64,000 nt of DNA from Undibacterium cyanobacteriorum (GTDB lineage Bacteria; Pseudomonadota; Gammaproteobacteria; Burkholderiales; Burkholderiaceae_D): positions 4,474,648 through 4,538,647 of the forward strand of contig NZ_CP133720.1 in assembly GCF_031326225.1 (NCBI RefSeq). The letters are read 5' to 3'. The position numbers were made by a program, and so were the translations under genes. Under the pieces are notes generated by a model. The model did no database searches. It had not been told where the DNA came from and saw only the letters and a program-made list of their open reading frames with translations. Position 1 is the first letter of the stretch. Every line of letters begins with the position of its first letter. Below are positions 60,760-64,000 of the stretch, piece after piece.

Positions 60760-61153
60760 CTCCGTTAAGCCTTTCTTGAGTATGTGTATTCTCTTTCTTA
60801 TGACGAGCCATAAACTCGATGGCGAAGTATGGACGATCCCACCTATTCCTACAAGCATAAAACCATCATAAAAAAACGCCTCGATAGACTCTAGAAAGGC
60901 ATCACAGTTCCGCCCTATTTTTGAAGTATTTTCAAATACGGGGATTCATCGTTAGAGCTAAAGAATCAACATATTTTCTTCACTCAATTCAACCATGCAC
61001 ATCGCAAATTTTGAAAAGATTCTTTTAATAAACATTCGATCATCAAAAAGGTAGAACAAAAAAGTCCAAACTGAACTAGATTTCATCACTCAAAAAAAAC
61101 AACATAAAACCAAAAAGAAAATCCTAATTAACTACATTTATTATCAAATCTCT
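60760..61153. other. AT-rich gap between putP and DnaA-box array 1
   Basis: About 390 nt, no gene; putP promoter presumed here. AT content rises towards 61150. Nothing else recognised. Confidence 0.5.
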
Positions 61154-61376
61154 TGTGGATAAGTCTCTGAATAGTCAGGGCACAGCTTGTGGCAAACTTC
61201 GTGACTTATCCAAGCTCAAAAACTTATGCAGAAACTATTCTTTTCCTGTACAAGCATTTTCCCTGCCATTATCCTTTTCTTAAATTGTTGATTTCATGCG
61301 AGTAAACTGACTTATCCACAAAAACAGCAGCGCGTTAACAACTACTACTATTCGTATATATAAATAACTTATTAAA
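61154..61376 (+). other. Candidate origin element 1: DnaA-box array with DnaA-trio and AT-rich tract
   Basis: Box-like 9-mers lie at 61154 (TGTGGATAA, perfect, reverse), 61206 (TTATCCAAG), 61224 (TTATGCAGA), 61269 (TTATCCTTT) and 61312 (TTATCCACA, perfect). After a partly GC-rich spacer (CAGCAGCGCG) comes AACTACTACTATT (61340-61352), which fits repeated DnaA-trio triplets, then TATATATAAATAACTTATT as a likely unwinding tract. The arrangement box, GC-rich spacer, trio, AT-rich DNA is the basal unwinding system known from Bacillus subtilis oriC. Confidence 0.7.
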
Positions 61377-61400
61377 AACCTTTTGAACTTTTGCCTCGCC

Positions 61401-62126
61401 ATGAATGAAGAAAAATACACAGGTTTAATCTTTGCAATGCAAGAAGAACAAACTGGATTCGATCATTACCTTTCACAAAAACAAATCCACAAAATTGCTC
61501 AAAGACAATTCATTCAAGCTAAATTCGGATCGCATAAAGTCATCTGTGTTTTAGCGGGAATAGGAAAAGTGGCAGCCAGCATGACCGCGAGCATCATGCT
61601 TGATCGATTTCCGATGAAACAAGTGATCATGTGCGGCGTCGCTGGCGGTATTCACCAACACTTACATCAAGGTGACGTCGTAATCGCCTCAGAGCTGATT
61701 CAACATGACATGGACGCTTCACCGCTGTTTCCAAAATTTGAAATTCCCTTAACAGGTAAGGCATGCGTCCAAAGTGATCAAAGGATGACAGAACAACTAA
61801 CGCACGCAAGCAAACAATTCCTAGCTAGCCAAGCAAGTACACAGAAAGCACAGGTTAAAGTTGGTCTCATTGCGAGCGGTGATCAATTTATTTCAGATCA
61901 CAATCGTCTAAATCAGCTCAGGAACGATCTTCCTGAGCTTTTAGCGGTAGAAATGGAAGGAGCTGCTATCGCGCAGGTCTGCGAAGCCTTTGAAGTACCT
62001 TTTAGCGTGATTCGAACTATTTCAGATAGTGCTAATGATGAAGCAACGCAAGACTTTCAAAGTTTTATTAAAACTACGGCTGCACCCTATAGCATAGGGA
62101 TCTTGAAAGCCTATTTTTCAGCTTGA
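61401..62126 (+). CDS. 5'-methylthioadenosine/S-adenosylhomocysteine nucleosidase
   Basis: 241 aa from ATG 61401 (in-frame TTG at 61383 is less likely). GLIFAMQEEQTGFD is the N-terminal nucleosidase start, GVAGGIHQHLHQGDVVIASE the phosphorylase-fold core, VEMEGAAIAQVCEAF the ribose-binding Met-Glu pair, and RTISDSAND carries the catalytic Asp. It recycles methylthioadenosine and S-adenosylhomocysteine by cleaving adenine. No clear ribosome site. It lies exactly between the two DnaA-box arrays. Confidence 0.9.
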   Translation: MNEEKYTGLIFAMQEEQTGFDHYLSQKQIHKIAQRQFIQAKFGSHKVICVLAGIGKVAASMTASIMLDRFPMKQVIMCGVAGGIHQHLHQGDVVIASELIQHDMDASPLFPKFEIPLTGKACVQSDQRMTEQLTHASKQFLASQASTQKAQVKVGLIASGDQFISDHNRLNQLRNDLPELLAVEMEGAAIAQVCEAFEVPFSVIRTISDSANDEATQDFQSFIKTTAAPYSIGILKAYFSA

Positions 62127-62180
62127 GAAAATAAAACGAAGCGTAAACGAGACAAATCGAGCCAAATAAAAAATATTTTT

Positions 62181-62395
62181 TGTGGATAAGTTTGTGACTA
62201 ATTCTTGGGTAAACCTTGGATAGCTTATGTACTTGTCCAAACTATGATTTTTATCCGCAATTTATGAGTTAATCATACAAGCGATATGAGCTCATTTATC
62301 CTTGTTCTAAATCACTGAAATAAAAAGAGAAAAAGTACTTATACACAAAAATAGTCAGGCTTATTAACTACTACTATTCATATATATAAACTTAT
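62181..62395 (+). other. Candidate origin element 2: second DnaA-box array with DnaA-trio
   Basis: Boxes at 62181 (TGTGGATAA, perfect), 62233 (TTGTCCAAA), 62251 (TTATCCGCA), 62296 (TTATCCTTG) and 62339 (TTATACACA): the offsets 0, 52, 70, 115 and 158 equal those of element 1. AACTACTACTATT follows at 62366-62378, then CATATATATAAACTTATT. The bases between the boxes have diverged widely. It fills the gap between two convergent genes, so it is not a promoter region. Confidence 0.7.
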
Positions 62396-62441
62396 TCAAT
62401 TAAAAGAAAAAAAGGGCAGAAAACTCTTACAAAAAGCCTTC

Positions 62442-63224
62442 TCACATTTGTTGGAACAAATGGGTATGATTACGACTTACCTCAATTTTTTCTTGAATTC
62501 CGCGAATGCTTAATACTTGTTTCCCCTTCTCATCTCTTAGGACACTAGAGATCGCGCCCACTTTTACTAGTGCTGAACGATGCACACGCCAAAATTCATG
62601 AGGATCAAGTTCATCTTCTAATTCCTTTAGTGTTTTACGGATCAAATACTCTGATTGTTCAGTACGAACACTAGTGTATTTTTCGTCCGATCGAAAATAA
62701 AGAATTTCAGAGGTGCTGATCAAGCGAATACCATTTCCGACACCCGCTTGTATCCAACGAAGATATTTTTTAGATGAAATTTCTTGAGAACTACCTAATT
62801 GAACTAAACAATTTTTGATGTCGTTTAGGTGATTGGAGACTAGAGAAGAATTTGACCCTAAGGAGAGTCTCTCCTGCAAACGCTTACAGCAATGTGAAAG
62901 ACGATCTTTTTCGATTGGTTTTAAAAGATAATCAACCGCACCTTTCTCGAACGCCTCAATCGCGTAGCTATCATAAGCAGTGACAAAGACCACGATACTT
63001 TTTTCAATAAAGTGAGTCGCAATTTCGATGCCACTCTGCCCTGGCATACGAATATCAAGAAAAACGATATCGACTGGATGTTCAAGATATAGCTGTTGCG
63101 CTGTACTCGCATTAGCGGCTTCCCCAATGACTTCTAATTCCGGCCAAACTTGAAGTAAGCGATGTCGCAAGTGCTGTCTTAAATGCGCTTCATCATCAAC
63201 GATTAAAGCTGTAAATTTTTTCAT
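62442..63224 (-). CDS. LytTR-family response regulator
   Basis: 260 aa. Receiver domain with acidic pair DD (10-11), phospho-acceptor Asp57 in VFLDIRMPG and Lys in YLLKPIEK. A C-terminal LytTR DNA-binding domain (about 155-255) follows: ISTSEILYFRSDEKYTSVRT and FWRVHRSALVKV. AlgR/LytR type. Its ATG overlaps the kinase stop by 4 nt, so the two form one unit. Targets unknown. Confidence 0.92.
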   Translation of the reverse strand: MKKFTALIVDDEAHLRQHLRHRLLQVWPELEVIGEAANASTAQQLYLEHPVDIVFLDIRMPGQSGIEIATHFIEKSIVVFVTAYDSYAIEAFEKGAVDYLLKPIEKDRLSHCCKRLQERLSLGSNSSLVSNHLNDIKNCLVQLGSSQEISSKKYLRWIQAGVGNGIRLISTSEILYFRSDEKYTSVRTEQSEYLIRKTLKELEDELDPHEFWRVHRSALVKVGAISSVLRDEKGKQVLSIRGIQEKIEVSRNHTHLFQQM

Positions 63225-64000
63225 ACAGGAATATGCAAACTTAAATGCGCGCCACCGGTTTCAGGTACTTCAATGGATAAAGCAGCTCGAAAACCATACA
63301 GAACTTTAAGACGTTCGCGGATGTTAGAAAGACCGATACCTTCATTCGCTTGCAAATCAAAACCTAAACCATTGTCGTTGACATCGACTACGATTTCACT
63401 TTCTCCTAGATGTGCTCCAATATGAATATGCCCACCTTCGGTCTTAGGTTCTAAGCCGTGTTTGATCGCATTCTCAACCAAGGTTTGAATCATCATTGGA
63501 GGAAAAGCGTAGTGCTGTAATTCTTTAGGACAGTCAATCGAAAAACTTAAGCGTTCTTGCATGCGCGCTTGCATGATATTCAAATAAGCTCGGCACAATT
63601 CGATCTGTTGTCCCAATTTGCTATTCCCCTTCTCACGGATCTGCGGTAAGGCGGCGCGAAGATATTTAATGAGGTGGCCGTGCACGATCGATGCCTGTTC
63701 TGGTTCAGTCTCGATGAGTTGACCAATTAAAGCTAAAGTATTGAAAAGAAAATGAGGCTCAATTTGGGCTTGTAGACTCGCCATTTCAGCCTCAAGCACA
63801 CGACGCTCTAAAGCTTCCATATTGGCTCTAACAGAGGCCGCATCCGCTGCGATTTCAGCTTTGCGCTTACCTCCCGCGAGACTCTTAATCAGGAATGAAG
63901 AAAACACCAACAAGGGGACAATACTACCTAAACCAAGAATCCCTGCGATGATCAAACAGATAAAGGAAACGAAAACCAAATAGGACCACGATACAACTGC
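63221..64000 (-). CDS. LytS/YehU-type sensor histidine kinase, partial
   Basis: The frame stays open to the window end, so the N-terminus is missing; 259 codons are visible. Two hydrophobic segments (FICLIIAGILGLGSIVPLLV) lead into a coiled region, then the His-kinase block with phospho-His in QIEPHFLFNTLALI, N-box NAIKHGLEPK and G-box GIGLSNIRERL. Phosphorylates the partner regulator encoded with a 4-nt overlap. Signal unknown. Confidence 0.9.
   Translation of the reverse strand, partial: AVVSWSYLVFVSFICLIIAGILGLGSIVPLLVFSSFLIKSLAGGKRKAEIAADAASVRANMEALERRVLEAEMASLQAQIEPHFLFNTLALIGQLIETEPEQASIVHGHLIKYLRAALPQIREKGNSKLGQQIELCRAYLNIMQARMQERLSFSIDCPKELQHYAFPPMMIQTLVENAIKHGLEPKTEGGHIHIGAHLGESEIVVDVNDNGLGFDLQANEGIGLSNIRERLKVLYGFRAALSIEVPETGGAHLSLHIPV

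Noticed and set aside
61154..61376. DnaA boxes as ordinary promoter elements of the nucleosidase gene only
   Set aside because: The same five-box spacing and trio recur in a convergent intergenic region (62181-62395) where no promoter is needed.
1..64000. tRNA or rRNA genes and known riboswitches
   Set aside because: No cloverleaf, rRNA core or riboswitch consensus was recognised by reading both strands; covariance searches were not possible.

Overview
The window looks like a chromosomal segment of a beta-proteobacterium of the order Burkholderiales, probably Oxalobacteraceae-like (Undibacterium or a relative). This is inferred from the complete atpIBEFHAGDC operon, the mnmG-rsmG-parA-parB block with parS sites, the general protein style and the REP-type repeats. 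No taxonomic search was run.

Layout. 1-3.2 kb is a patchwork: a REP-associated tyrosine transposase cut by the window edge, two orphan HINT (pretoxin-type) modules without toxin domains, an IS110-family remnant, and three near-identical terminators. 3.2-23.1 kb is a beta-glucan utilisation locus. It holds two GH1 beta-glucosidases, an FucP-type sugar permease, a secreted GH3 glucosidase, a GH5 lipoprotein, a LacI-type regulator, a tryptophan-halogenase-family flavoprotein, a four-gene Gts/Mal-type ABC sugar importer, a divergent GH16 laminarinase lipoprotein and a DUF6445/2OG-oxygenase-like protein. 30.5-35 kb extends it with a second halogenase homologue and a TonB-dependent receptor. Six near-palindromic TGGAAWCGNTWCCA-type sites lie upstream of the GH3, GH5, GH16/importer and TonB-receptor genes and are the likely operators of the LacI-type regulator. 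The inferred flow is: cut glucan outside the cell (GH16, GH5), import through the TonB receptor, trim in the periplasm (GH3), pass the inner membrane by ABC importer and permease, and finish with cytoplasmic GH1 enzymes.

23.1-30.4 kb is housekeeping and stress genes (AlkD-like repair protein, DUF4892-OmpA protein, M28 peptidase, NhaR-like regulator, DUF2062 protein, TerB-like protein, HPF). 35.8-49.8 kb holds a CoA-binding protein, the ATP synthase operon, parBA, rsmG, mnmG, a tail-anchored unknown framed by two perfect parS sites, and a YfcA-type exporter. 50-64 kb holds a second TonB receptor, mmsA, a tandem FKBP isomerase, a HELAH metallopeptidase, glpK, putP, an MTA/SAH nucleosidase and a LytTR/LytS two-component system.

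Three non-coding signals stand out. (1) The nucleosidase gene at 61.4 kb is flanked by two copies of a DnaA-box array (five box-like sites at identical offsets 0/52/70/115/158), each ending in a DnaA-trio-like CTACTACTATT and an AT-rich tract: a candidate duplicated or bipartite oriC. (2) 9.26-9.78 kb holds two inverted copies of a structured element whose stems differ by nine compensatory base-pair changes. (3) GTAG-headed REP/BIME repeats occur in several sequence classes, together with a RAYT gene.
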